Assembly: GCA_003246455.1 (NCBI GenBank)
Contig: QKAF01000075.1
Span: 1-59,433, forward strand
From: Bacteroidota bacterium
Lineage (GTDB): Bacteria; Bacteroidota; Ignavibacteria; SZUA-365
Direction: 5' to 3'
Length of the DNA stretch: 59,433 nt
This document shows, in pieces, positions 9,190-17,931 of this stretch (positions within the stretch are counted from its first letter, which is position 1; each line of letters opens with the position of its first letter). A model generated the notes under the pieces. The model did no database searches. It was not told the origin of the DNA and was given only the letters and a program-made list of their open reading frames with translations. The translations under genes and the position numbers were made by a program.

Positions 9190-12100
9190 ATGTCTCATTC
9201 TCATCATTCTGGAAATGTCATGCGCCGGCGGGGGCTGCGGATGCTTTTCCTCTATGCGTTGGCGCTGCTGATCGGCAGCATGTGGACCGTGCAGGCCCAG
9301 CCGAACCTGAATTTCAAGCGCGTGACGGTGAACTGGCCGACCATCGAGCTCTATTTCTCCGTCGGGTGCAATGGACAGCCGGTGTACAACCTGCAGAAGA
9401 GCAACTTCCGGATCATGGACCATGGTCAGGAGGTGAACGACTTCACCCTGTGGTGTCCGGACCCGATGGTCCGGTGCGCCATATCCGTGGCGCTGGTGTT
9501 CGATGCTTCCGGATCCATGAGCGGTTCGGGCAATGCCGGCGCAAAGCAGGCAGGACATACATTCATCGATCTGATGGACGGAGTAATTGACGAAGCCGCC
9601 ATTCTGCATTTCAACCAGTATGTGCAGGTAGCTCAGCAGATGACGACGGTCAAGCCCGCGCTTCATGCGGCGGTGGACAACCTCGTCGCCTCCGGTGCGA
9701 CGGCGGTCTGGGACGGGGCCTATGCAGGCATCGTCGAAATCATCAACAACGGGGTCAACCACTGCCGCGCGGTCATCGTCCTCACGGACGGCGGCGACAA
9801 CTCGTCGACGCGGACCGTTGCGGAAATCATTTCTCTGGCAAACAGGCACCGCATTCGCGTGTACACTGTCGGACTCGGGACAGCCATCAATGCGACCGAA
9901 CTCGAGCTGATCGCGCTGCTGACGGGTGGGCGGTACTATCAGACACCGAATGCCGGACAGATCGCCTCGATCTACCAGGAAATCGCCAACATCATTTTCC
10001 AGGGTTTCCAGGAATGCATGATCACGTATGAGCGTCAGTGTGCGGACGGGGCGATCGGGCCGGTCGATCTACAGCTGCAGAACCTGTGCGGCGGGAACGA
10101 CCTGAAAACGAAAACCTATCGTGCACCGCTCGACTCGACGACGTTCTCGGATCTGCAGTTCACTCTCAATGACGCTGGCACGATCGCGGGAGAGGAAGTG
10201 GTTGTCGATCTTGCCATCGAGACGCTGCAGCCGGTGCACCTGTACCCGTTCAACTTCACGCTGAACTACGACCGGCAGATGATGCAGCTCCTTTCCGCCG
10301 ATGTCGCGCCCGGGGCGCCCCTGTCGCAGCAGGCGGTATCCACTGCGGCAGTGGCCGGAGGAACCGAGGTCATGATCCAGTCCGCGTGGGATTTGCCGGC
10401 GAGCCGGACCATCCTCCGCTTACGATTCCAGACCTCCCCGCTCCCTGCGGGAATGGACAGCCTGCGGGTGCCTCTCACCGTCTCTGATGCCGGGTTCCTG
10501 CAGGGATGCCGCATTCCGCGGTTCAATACCGCATCGGTACTGATCGAGCGCGATGCCGCGACGCTCGATTGCCGGCTGAACATCCCCGAGGTGATCTCCG
10601 ACAGCCTGCAGTTCCGCTACGATCCGATGCCCGTGCCGATCACCTACGAGGTGACGAACCGGGGGACCATCGCCTCGACCGCCGTAGAAGCGACGCTGTC
10701 GCTGCCGGCGGGACTGGCACTGGCCGGTCCGGACGCACCGGACCATTTCACGAAAACGCTCCAGCCGGCTGTCCTGCAGCCGGGGGAGACGGGATCCGTG
10801 ACATGGATGGTGCTGCATCCGCTGACACAGATCGAACGACGGTATGAGGTGCGAGCCCATGCGGGCCAGTATCCGGGCGACCCCGGCGTGGTCTGTTCCG
10901 ATTCTCTGATCATTCCCGCCCTGGACGGGCTGCTCCTCTCGCCTCGCTGCCATGTCCCGGATTCGCTGACGTACGATGACAATCTGCTCGGCTACACGCC
11001 GAATCCATTCTCGGTGCGGCTGACATGCGTGAATGCGGGCAGCAGGCGCGTGAGAAACGTCACGGGAACCGTGATACTGCCGCCGGGCATGCAGCTCGAT
11101 CCGAGCACGCCGCAGCCGACGCTCACGTTCTCCCCTGCCGAACTGCCGCCATGGGTAACCGGCGACCCGGTCCCGGAGGTGGAGTGGAAAGTGACCTGGA
11201 CGATGCGTGACGGCGTCGACAGGACACCCGTGCTGCAGTTCCGTATCAGCGGGGAGGATCTGAACGGGCTGGTGATCGATACCGTCTCGACTTCCTGCAG
11301 CGTGCGTATCCCCGGAGTCACGTACGACTGGCACTGTGCCCTTGACATTCCGGATTCCCTTGGCTTGAAAAGCGATTCGTCGGGCGTTGAACCGAATCCC
11401 TTCACCGTCAGGTATACGCTGACCAATCAGGCCGGGGTGCCTGCCCGGGTCGATCGCGTCAGGCTGAATTTCCGGGCGTCAGACCTCGCGCTCCATCCGT
11501 CCTCACCCAATCCCGTCCTGGTACAGCTTAACAGACTGCTCGCGCCGAATGAACAGCTGTCCCTCGAATGGGTGCTTTTCGCAAACGAGACGACAACACG
11601 CCGTCTGACCCCGATCGCGGTCACGAGCTTTGACGACGGAGGCGACAGCCTCGAATGCGCTGACATTCTTCCGGTCGCCGCCATACCGCTGCCAACGTCG
11701 CATCTGAGCTGCGGCCTGTCCATTCCTCCCATCGTGGTGGATTCGGTGAACCACTGGCATATTCCGATGCCGTTCCCGGTGACGGTGACCGTAACAAACC
11801 TGGGGAATGCCACGGCGGAAAACATCTGGGCGACGATTGTCCCGCCGCCGGGATACCGCATCGCACTCCCCGATCCCGTGGATCGGCACAGCAAGGAACT
11901 TTCGCCGCCGCAACTGACACCCGGCCAGAGTGGAACTGCCCGCTGGCTGCTCGAACACGATCCGGAGCCGGTCAGCGACACGAGCCACGTCGACATCATC
12001 GTGACTGCGAGGAATCTGGGGCTGACGCAATGCGGGGCGGAGATCATTCTCCCCGGCATACCGGGACTGCCGTTCAGCTTCACTCTTGCAGCCGGCGGAG

Positions 12101-12768
12101 GCACTGCGCAGTGTGAAGGCGATTCGCTCGTCCTGGATGCACTCCCGGGGCAGTCGTCCTACCTGTGGAGCACGCAGGAAACCACGAGGACCATTTTCGT
12201 CCGCAGGACAGGATCGTACTGGTGCCGTACCGTTTCGAGCGACGGCCGTCCGGGCTACTCCGATACCGTGGACGTGATCTTTTCTCCCGTTCCCCCGCAG
12301 CCGATGATAACGAGATCGGGGGATTCACTGATCACCGATGATGCCTTCGCATGGCAGTGGTTCCTTGACGGGCTCGCCCTCCCGGGTGCCGACACGCGGG
12401 CGATTCTGATCGAGAACGAGGGTCGCTACGAGGTGCGTGTGCAGAACGCGTCCGGCTGTACGGCGTTGTCCGCTCCTTTCGACGTCTCGGTCCTGGGTGT
12501 CGAGGCAGCCTCGGCGGTGATCGAGGATATCTCCCTGTATCCGAATCCCAGTACGGGACAGGTTACGGTCGGGTTCACGGGTGACGTTTCCGTGCCGGTG
12601 CAGCTTGTTGTGACCGACGTTCTGGGGAGAGAAGTGATATCCCGCGTCGGGATACCGGCGGCAGGCAGGATGCACGTGGATCTCTCGCATGAACGGACGG
12701 GCATGTACTACCTCCGCGTTCAGTATGGAGATCAGGTGCTGAAACGCGTCATCAACATCCAGCGATAG
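9190..12768 (+). CDS. Large secreted VWA-domain repeat protein with T9SS tail (paralog 5)
   Basis: 1192 residues. ATG 9190 is preceded by AAGGAGG (9177-9183), the strongest ribosome site in the array; upstream in-frame starts lie inside the previous gene. The signal peptide ends near residue 36 (T-V-Q-A-Q). The VWA domain has a canonical MIDAS: D-A-S-G-S from residue 105, Thr in G-A-T-A-V-W-D, and L-T-D-G-G-D. A cohesin-like domain (about 320-455) is followed by four modules that each begin and end with Cys and carry Y-x-P-x-P-F-type strands. Two Ig-like segments and a T9SS sorting domain (L-Y-P-N-P, D-V-L-G-R) close the protein. It is the longest complete paralog and ends 48 nt before a strong terminator. 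Confidence 0.9.
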   Translation: MSHSHHSGNVMRRRGLRMLFLYALALLIGSMWTVQAQPNLNFKRVTVNWPTIELYFSVGCNGQPVYNLQKSNFRIMDHGQEVNDFTLWCPDPMVRCAISVALVFDASGSMSGSGNAGAKQAGHTFIDLMDGVIDEAAILHFNQYVQVAQQMTTVKPALHAAVDNLVASGATAVWDGAYAGIVEIINNGVNHCRAVIVLTDGGDNSSTRTVAEIISLANRHRIRVYTVGLGTAINATELELIALLTGGRYYQTPNAGQIASIYQEIANIIFQGFQECMITYERQCADGAIGPVDLQLQNLCGGNDLKTKTYRAPLDSTTFSDLQFTLNDAGTIAGEEVVVDLAIETLQPVHLYPFNFTLNYDRQMMQLLSADVAPGAPLSQQAVSTAAVAGGTEVMIQSAWDLPASRTILRLRFQTSPLPAGMDSLRVPLTVSDAGFLQGCRIPRFNTASVLIERDAATLDCRLNIPEVISDSLQFRYDPMPVPITYEVTNRGTIASTAVEATLSLPAGLALAGPDAPDHFTKTLQPAVLQPGETGSVTWMVLHPLTQIERRYEVRAHAGQYPGDPGVVCSDSLIIPALDGLLLSPRCHVPDSLTYDDNLLGYTPNPFSVRLTCVNAGSRRVRNVTGTVILPPGMQLDPSTPQPTLTFSPAELPPWVTGDPVPEVEWKVTWTMRDGVDRTPVLQFRISGEDLNGLVIDTVSTSCSVRIPGVTYDWHCALDIPDSLGLKSDSSGVEPNPFTVRYTLTNQAGVPARVDRVRLNFRASDLALHPSSPNPVLVQLNRLLAPNEQLSLEWVLFANETTTRRLTPIAVTSFDDGGDSLECADILPVAAIPLPTSHLSCGLSIPPIVVDSVNHWHIPMPFPVTVTVTNLGNATAENIWATIVPPPGYRIALPDPVDRHSKELSPPQLTPGQSGTARWLLEHDPEPVSDTSHVDIIVTARNLGLTQCGAEIILPGIPGLPFSFTLAAGGGTAQCEGDSLVLDALPGQSSYLWSTQETTRTIFVRRTGSYWCRTVSSDGRPGYSDTVDVIFSPVPPQPMITRSGDSLITDDAFAWQWFLDGLALPGADTRAILIENEGRYEVRVQNASGCTALSAPFDVSVLGVEAASAVIEDISLYPNPSTGQVTVGFTGDVSVPVQLVVTDVLGREVISRVGIPAAGRMHVDLSHERTGMYYLRVQYGDQVLKRVINIQR

Positions 12769-12815
12769 TCGCTTCCGCGAATGACCGGTTTCGGCCGGTC
12801 GTCCTCCAGCAAAGG

Positions 12816-12846
12816 AACGGGTTCACCGGAAGGTGAACCCGTTTTT
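12816..12846. terminator. Bidirectional intrinsic terminator between convergent genes
   Basis: A perfect 12-bp stem (AACGGGTTCACC at 12816-12827 with GGTGAACCCGTT at 12832-12843) is closed by a GGAA tetraloop and followed by a T-run; the minus strand has an A/T-rich exit too. It separates the plus-strand VWA array from the minus-strand gene, whose stop codon begins at 12846. Confidence 0.9.
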
Positions 12847-13796
12847 CATCGGTCCTCTTCACGGAACATTCCGAGGACGCTGCCGAAGGCGTTGTAGGTG
12901 TCGTCGACGAAGATCTCAACGATGAGCGTCATGCCGCGCTCAACCTTCTCCGGCAGCGCACGCTGGGCATCCCAGTACAGGCGTCGCCCGTGCGTGGCGT
13001 CCCATGTGAGACGGACGTCATATTCCCGCTCGTTCCGGATTTTCACCGTATACTTCGCGCCCATTTCCATGGCATTGAGGACGACCTCGGTGCTGTCGGA
13101 CACCGCCCCGTAGAGCGGGATGAGCCTGGCATTGAAAATATTGCCGCGCTCGCAGGGGAGGAACAGTTTCGCATCCGCGGAACTGCTCGTGAAAACCGCC
13201 TGCTGGACCAGCTTGCGGAAGTCCGCGCGGAGGTTCGCCCGAAGGCGGTTCGACCGCGTATTGATCTGGAGGTAATTCTCGGGAAGCTTGTCTCCGGCGC
13301 TGGTACTGCCTTCGACGAAGCTGACATTCTGAAACGCGAAATCGGCCGAGATCCCCTGACCCGATTTACGGTTGATCTTGTAGCTGATGCGCCGCAGCCC
13401 GGGGCGGTTCCCGAGCTGCATGCTGTCGCGCACATCGAGATTGAGTTCAAACAGCGCGGTGCCGGTCTGCCCGTAGCTCCATTCGTACTGCCACCAGTAT
13501 CCCGGCTGGTCGGGCTGAAGCCGGCCCATGGGGTTCCAGCCGATGAGGACGGCTTCGTTCGCGCGATCCTGCGTCGGGCCGGTTTTCGGCACCGCCCAGG
13601 CGTGGATGGCGAAAATCCCCCGGCCGCTTTTCCCTGCTCCCGGCCATTCATCGCTCCGCGGTATCGCGAAGAGGCGAAGCGGGGTGAAGCCCTGCAGCGC
13701 AGCGGTCGTGTCGGGCGATTCGAACGTCAGGGGATCGTCCTGCGCGTGGAGCGCGCATGTCAGAAACAGAATGAAGGGGAGGAAAAATACTTTCAC
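12846..13796 (-). CDS. Secreted protein of unknown function
   Basis: 316 residues from a GTG at 13796, chosen because CGGAG lies 7 nt upstream and a clean signal peptide follows directly (V-K-V-F-F-L-P-F-I-L... ending A-L-H-A-Q-D). The ORF could extend to 13997, but that would bury the signal peptide in about 67 basic residues. No family was recognised. The mature protein is rich in Trp, Tyr and charged residues and has no T9SS tail, transmembrane helix or obvious catalytic motif. Its C-terminal third (Y-T-V-K-I-R-N-E-R and M-T-L-I-V-E-I-F-V-D-D) looks beta-rich. It is probably periplasmic. It is divergent from the lipoprotein gene at 14103 and convergent with the VWA array. Confidence 0.75.
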   Translation of the reverse strand: MKVFFLPFILFLTCALHAQDDPLTFESPDTTAALQGFTPLRLFAIPRSDEWPGAGKSGRGIFAIHAWAVPKTGPTQDRANEAVLIGWNPMGRLQPDQPGYWWQYEWSYGQTGTALFELNLDVRDSMQLGNRPGLRRISYKINRKSGQGISADFAFQNVSFVEGSTSAGDKLPENYLQINTRSNRLRANLRADFRKLVQQAVFTSSSADAKLFLPCERGNIFNARLIPLYGAVSDSTEVVLNAMEMGAKYTVKIRNEREYDVRLTWDATHGRRLYWDAQRALPEKVERGMTLIVEIFVDDTYNAFGSVLGMFREEDR

Positions 13797-14102
13797 GGGA
13801 AAACTCCGGGCTTGAACGGAAACTGAAAGAAAATCGGATATTTGAGGCTTGATTTCAAGGGGAACCGCGCGGCGGGGAACCGGCATTCTCTCGCGGATAC
13901 ATGCTGGCCCGCGGAGGTGCAGGCTGCTCCGTCCCACGGAGGCGCGGGCGTCCGGTATAAAAAAACACGAATTGCTTTTTATCCGTATGATTCGCATGTT
14001 TCATCGTCTTTCCAATCACCGATGGCAGCATGCATTCGTCCGGGAATTCCCCCCGGCACGGGGCTGCGGCCGTTACAGAATTGTGCCACACCGGAGGTTG
14101 TC
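13797..14102. other. 306-nt divergent intergenic region
   Basis: Lies between the start codons of the minus-strand secreted protein and the plus-strand lipoprotein, so both promoters should be here. It contains an A/T-rich patch around 13955-14020 (a run of seven A and a TATGAT hexamer), but I could not find a -35/-10 pair with good spacing for either direction. The ribosome site CCGGAGG (14091-14097) serves the lipoprotein. No RNA gene was recognised. Confidence 0.5.
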
Positions 14103-14801
14103 ATGCGTACTCGAGTTTTCAGTGCTCTCTTTGCGATCGTATTTCTCAGCGCCTGTGCCGCATCGGTGGACCCGGCGATGCAGCGCCGGATCGTCGATGC
14201 GTTCAACAGGTCGTCGGACGCCACCTACGACGCAACAGCCGCCGTGGTCAAACCCATGCCATTTGCCGTCGGCCAGTACATTGTCCTCGGGAATACCGAC
14301 GGCGAGGAACGCACCATCTCAAAGACGGCGATCGTCGGACGCGACGGCGATGCATGGACCCTGGAGATCACGACGCTCAGCCCGACTGGCGAAACGGCGA
14401 TGCAGATGAAGGTCCGCGGACTCGACAAGGTGCAGGAAACCATGGACCCGGACGACATCGACATTCTCTCGCTCAAACTTCGCGACAGGGAAGGGCAGGT
14501 TCAGAACATCGACGGGATGGCGCTCAGCCTGATGAAGGGGCAGTACGCGAAGGCGCTGACCGGTATCGCGATGAAGTATGAAATCGCCACCACCACCGGG
14601 TCGGTGAAAGTCCCTGCGGGAACATTCAACGGCTGCACGAAAGCGACTTCGAAGGTGGAGACGATGTTCGGGGATTATGAGTCGGAGGGCTTCATCCATC
14701 CCAAGGTCCCGCTCAGCGGCATCGTCCGGTCGGTCATGAAGGACAACGGCGTCGTGACCGAACTCCTGGAATTCGGAACCAATGCCCGAAGCACGTTCTG
14801 A
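14103..14801 (+). CDS. Putative lipoprotein of unknown function
   Basis: 232 residues. ATG 14103 has GGAGG 6 nt upstream; the open frame continues upstream to 13842 but lacks a better start. A lipoprotein signal peptide ends in the lipobox L-S-A-C (Cys about residue 19), so the mature protein should be lipid-anchored. The body contains V-K-V-P-A-G-T-F-N-G-C and F-G-D-Y-E-S-E-G-F-I-H-P-K-V-P-L-S-G-I-V-R, a layout like small beta-barrel or lipocalin-like envelope proteins, but I cannot name the family. It is followed directly by an intrinsic terminator, so it is probably monocistronic. Confidence 0.82.
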   Translation: MRTRVFSALFAIVFLSACAASVDPAMQRRIVDAFNRSSDATYDATAAVVKPMPFAVGQYIVLGNTDGEERTISKTAIVGRDGDAWTLEITTLSPTGETAMQMKVRGLDKVQETMDPDDIDILSLKLRDREGQVQNIDGMALSLMKGQYAKALTGIAMKYEIATTTGSVKVPAGTFNGCTKATSKVETMFGDYESEGFIHPKVPLSGIVRSVMKDNGVVTELLEFGTNARSTF

Positions 14802-14826
14802 CGTATTTCAGATATTCGAAGATTTG

Positions 14827-14858
14827 ACTCCCGTATTGCATTGCGGGAGTTTTTTTTT
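14827..14858 (+). terminator. Intrinsic terminator after the 14103 lipoprotein gene
   Basis: ACTCCCG (14827-14833) pairs with CGGGAGT (14844-14850), and nine T residues end the structure. It lies 26 nt after the stop codon. Confidence 0.85.
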
Positions 14859-14901
14859 CTGGGTATCATATCGATACGGATTCTGAGTGTATCATTTCAG
14901 C

Positions 14902-17900
14902 ATGGCAGGTCGTATGGACAGACGTATCGTCCTCACGCTCGTTCTGCTTGTCTTTCCCGCCGTCGTTTCGTATTCCCAGTTCTGCAGCACTGTCACGGAT
15001 GAAGCGTTCATCGCCCGTTTCGACGCAATGATCGAAGCGGACTCCCGTGCGCGGCAGTTCGCATTCGACTCGTCGACGGTGGAGATACCCGTCACCTTCC
15101 ATATCGAACGCCAGAACGGGACGCCGGTCCTGTCGGAGGACGAACTGCTCGGCGCCCTCGAAGGCACGAACCTCTGGTATAGGAGGGCGAACGTGCGATT
15201 CGTCGTCTGCGGTTCGCCGGTGTATTTCGAATCCGACGTCGGCCCGCGCATGAACAAACAGACCGTGAACGTTGAGCTCCGGCGGCAGTCCTCGGGCTGC
15301 GGGAGCACCATCGGCAACTGGGTTCTGATCAACCTCAACTGCACGCGGACGCTGCTCAACATTCTCTCGCACGAGCTCGGACATGTGCTCGGCCTGCCGC
15401 ACACCCACGGAATGAGCAATGAGTTTCCGACCGACGAACTGGTCGACGGCAGCAACTGCGCGACCGCGGGGGACCGTATATGCGATACGCCCGCCGATCC
15501 GAATCTGCTCGGACTCGTCGACGGCGCGTGCGTGTATACGGGGACGGCGCGTGACGCGAACGGCATGAGCTATGCGCCGCTCACGGACAATATCATGTCG
15601 TACACCAGCTCTCCCTGCGCCGACAGTCTCACACCCTTGCAGCTGGCGCGTATCCGGTCGGTTGCTCTGGCGTCGTCCTACAGCTGCTGCCAGGTCGCGG
15701 TACCCGTCGTCTCCGACACGCTGATCTGTGTCGGCAGCCATGCAGTGCTCCATGCGAGCGCTGCGAGCGGAACGTTTGCGTGGTACGAGGTGCCGGAAGG
15801 GGGAACGCCCGTGGCATTCGGAGCGGACTTCACGACGCCGCTTCTCGAAATGACGACCGTGTGGTATGTCGAAACCAGGGATTCCTGTGTCAGCCCGCGC
15901 ATGCCGGTGGTAGTACGGGTGGAACCCGCTTCCGGGGTCATCACCGAGGGTGCGCGGCTCGTGCAGGATATCGACACGACCGGATCGTCGGGGCCGGTCG
16001 ATCTCCACGTCGTCGGGGACCGGCTCGTATTTCGGACCAATACGGGCGTATGGGCGACCGACGGGAGAGGGAACAGCGCATACCCTCTGCTGACGCATAC
16101 GCGAAACGGTTCGACCACGATCCCCTCGATCATGCCTTTCCAGGATATGGTGCTTATCGGCCTGAACGATCTCACGGCCGGTCCCGCCCTGTGGCGAGCG
16201 GATCCGAAGACCGGTGCGCACAGCGAGCTGATGCGTTTCGGCGCGCGCGGGGGATTCAGCAACTTCCAGATCACCGATGCCGGGGCGTACGCCGTCTTTA
16301 TGCTCAATGACGGCTCCGGCGGGACGGAACTCTGGCGCACCGACGGCACGACCCCGGGGACGCAGCGGATCGCCGAGCTGGAAGAGTCCAATCCGTTTCG
16401 CCCATTTTATTTCACGGCGCTGAACGGACTGGTCGTATTCAGTGCCGGCGATCAGCAGCACGGGACAGAGCTGTGGGCGACGGATGGAACGCGGGAAGGA
16501 ACCGGGATGCTCGCCGATATCTGGCAAGGGCCGAACAGCAGCTCCCCGTCCGAGATGACCGTCTTTCACGGCAGGGTCTATTTCGCGGCGGCTGACTCGG
16601 CGATGGGACTCGAGCTCTGGGAAACGGACGGGACGATTGAACTCTGCCATCGTATCACGGATATCAACCCGCGATCGGGGCCCAGTCAGATCAGCAATCT
16701 CGCGGCACTGTCGGACCTCCTGGCATTCTCCGCCACGAGCTGGAGCAGCAATTATGAACCGTATGTCTGTGACGGTACCGCGCAGGGGACGAGGCAGATT
16801 GGAGAAATCTGCAGCAGCCATGGCTCGTTCCCGTCGCAGTTCGTCGAATACAACGGATTGATTTACTGTGCCGCCGATGCGGGAAACGGTGAGGAACTCT
16901 GGGCGCTTGATCCGGCCGGCGTGCTGAAACCGCGGAAAGTGCGTGACATCAATCCTCGATTCAGCGCGGCCATTTCCTCCCTCATCGTGTGGAACGGACT
17001 CATGTACTTCTCCGCGACCGATGATGAACATGGGAAGGAACTGTGGCGCAGCGACGGCACGGAGGGCGGGACGTTCATGCTGTGGGATATCGATACGCTG
17101 GGCAGCAGCGGCAGCAGTCCCCTCGGCATGACCCCATTCGGCGGCGGATTGTATTTCTCCGCGTTCGAATTGACGACCGGATGGGAACTCTACGCGCTGA
17201 CTGCGCGTGAGTTCTCGGCATGCAGCGGCGAGTCCACGCTTCTGATCGCCCACAATCCCATCGGGATCGTCCGCTGGTACGAATTGGAAAACAGCGCGGC
17301 ACCCTGTGCGGTCGGCGCGCAATGGATGACGCCGCCGCTGACTCAGTCTCGTGTGTACTGGGCGGATCTGACCGTGGGAGGATGTACCAGTGTCCGACGA
17401 CCGATCACCGTTACCGTGCTCGCACCGCTGCCCCTGGTCCGTGACACCGCGGTCGTCCCGGGAAGCGATCTGCAGCTGCGGGCGTTTGCTGCGAGCGGGA
17501 TCGTGGAATGGCGTCGGGATTCCGCATCCGCCATTCCGCTGTCGACCGGGACGACGGTACAACTGACCGACCTTCAGTCGGATACCACACTCTGGGTCGG
17601 CAGCGTCGAAGGGAACTGCCGGAGTCCTCGTATTCCCGTACATGTATTCGTCAGGACCGTCGGTGTGGAATCCCTGCCGGAACCGGTGACCTTCCGCGTA
17701 TACCCGCAGCCCGTACGATCAGTACTGTCGCTGTATGGTCCGCTGACCGGCGACCGTACGGATCTCGTCATTTATGACATGCTCGGGAGGGAGGTCCTGC
17801 ATTCAACGGAAACCGTCGACCCCGGCGGCAGGCTGCAGCTCGATGTTTCCTCCCTGCCGGACGGCCAGTACCTCGCGGTGAGCAGTGCCCCGGGAGGGCT

Positions 17901-17931
17901 GCGAAGCGTGCGTTTCATCAAACTGCACTAG
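14902..17931 (+). CDS. Secreted M43-type (pappalysin/cytophagalysin-like) metalloprotease with ELWxTDGT propeller and T9SS tail
   Basis: About 1009 residues. The start is ambiguous (GTG 14887, ATG 14902, ATG 14914); all give a signal peptide ending S-Y-S-Q. The protease domain has the extended zinc motif H-E-L-G-H-V-L-G-L-P-H-T-H (first His near residue 157) and a Met-turn N-I-M-S-Y-T about 75 residues later, the signature of metzincin family M43. An Ig-like domain follows. About eight repeats of the form E-L-W-x-T-D-G-T-x-x-G-T (about nt 16050-17200) probably build a beta-propeller. Two more Ig-like domains and a T9SS tail (V-Y-P-Q-P, D-M-L-G-R, L-P-D-G-Q-Y) complete it. The expected role is a secreted or cell-surface protease. 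Confidence 0.88.
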   Translation: MAGRMDRRIVLTLVLLVFPAVVSYSQFCSTVTDEAFIARFDAMIEADSRARQFAFDSSTVEIPVTFHIERQNGTPVLSEDELLGALEGTNLWYRRANVRFVVCGSPVYFESDVGPRMNKQTVNVELRRQSSGCGSTIGNWVLINLNCTRTLLNILSHELGHVLGLPHTHGMSNEFPTDELVDGSNCATAGDRICDTPADPNLLGLVDGACVYTGTARDANGMSYAPLTDNIMSYTSSPCADSLTPLQLARIRSVALASSYSCCQVAVPVVSDTLICVGSHAVLHASAASGTFAWYEVPEGGTPVAFGADFTTPLLEMTTVWYVETRDSCVSPRMPVVVRVEPASGVITEGARLVQDIDTTGSSGPVDLHVVGDRLVFRTNTGVWATDGRGNSAYPLLTHTRNGSTTIPSIMPFQDMVLIGLNDLTAGPALWRADPKTGAHSELMRFGARGGFSNFQITDAGAYAVFMLNDGSGGTELWRTDGTTPGTQRIAELEESNPFRPFYFTALNGLVVFSAGDQQHGTELWATDGTREGTGMLADIWQGPNSSSPSEMTVFHGRVYFAAADSAMGLELWETDGTIELCHRITDINPRSGPSQISNLAALSDLLAFSATSWSSNYEPYVCDGTAQGTRQIGEICSSHGSFPSQFVEYNGLIYCAADAGNGEELWALDPAGVLKPRKVRDINPRFSAAISSLIVWNGLMYFSATDDEHGKELWRSDGTEGGTFMLWDIDTLGSSGSSPLGMTPFGGGLYFSAFELTTGWELYALTAREFSACSGESTLLIAHNPIGIVRWYELENSAAPCAVGAQWMTPPLTQSRVYWADLTVGGCTSVRRPITVTVLAPLPLVRDTAVVPGSDLQLRAFAASGIVEWRRDSASAIPLSTGTTVQLTDLQSDTTLWVGSVEGNCRSPRIPVHVFVRTVGVESLPEPVTFRVYPQPVRSVLSLYGPLTGDRTDLVIYDMLGREVLHSTETVDPGGRLQLDVSSLPDGQYLAVSSAPGGLRSVRFIKLH

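Noticed and set aside
13797-13997. Longer N-terminus of the minus-strand secreted protein to 13997
   Set aside because: The extension places 67 residues before a signal peptide; GTG 13796 with CGGAG fits.
14866-17643. Minus-strand ORF of 925 codons opposite the M43 protease
   Set aside because: A shadow of a real gene: it is rich in Arg, His and Gly, has no domain, signal peptide or ribosome site, and the plus-strand frame has clear protease motifs.
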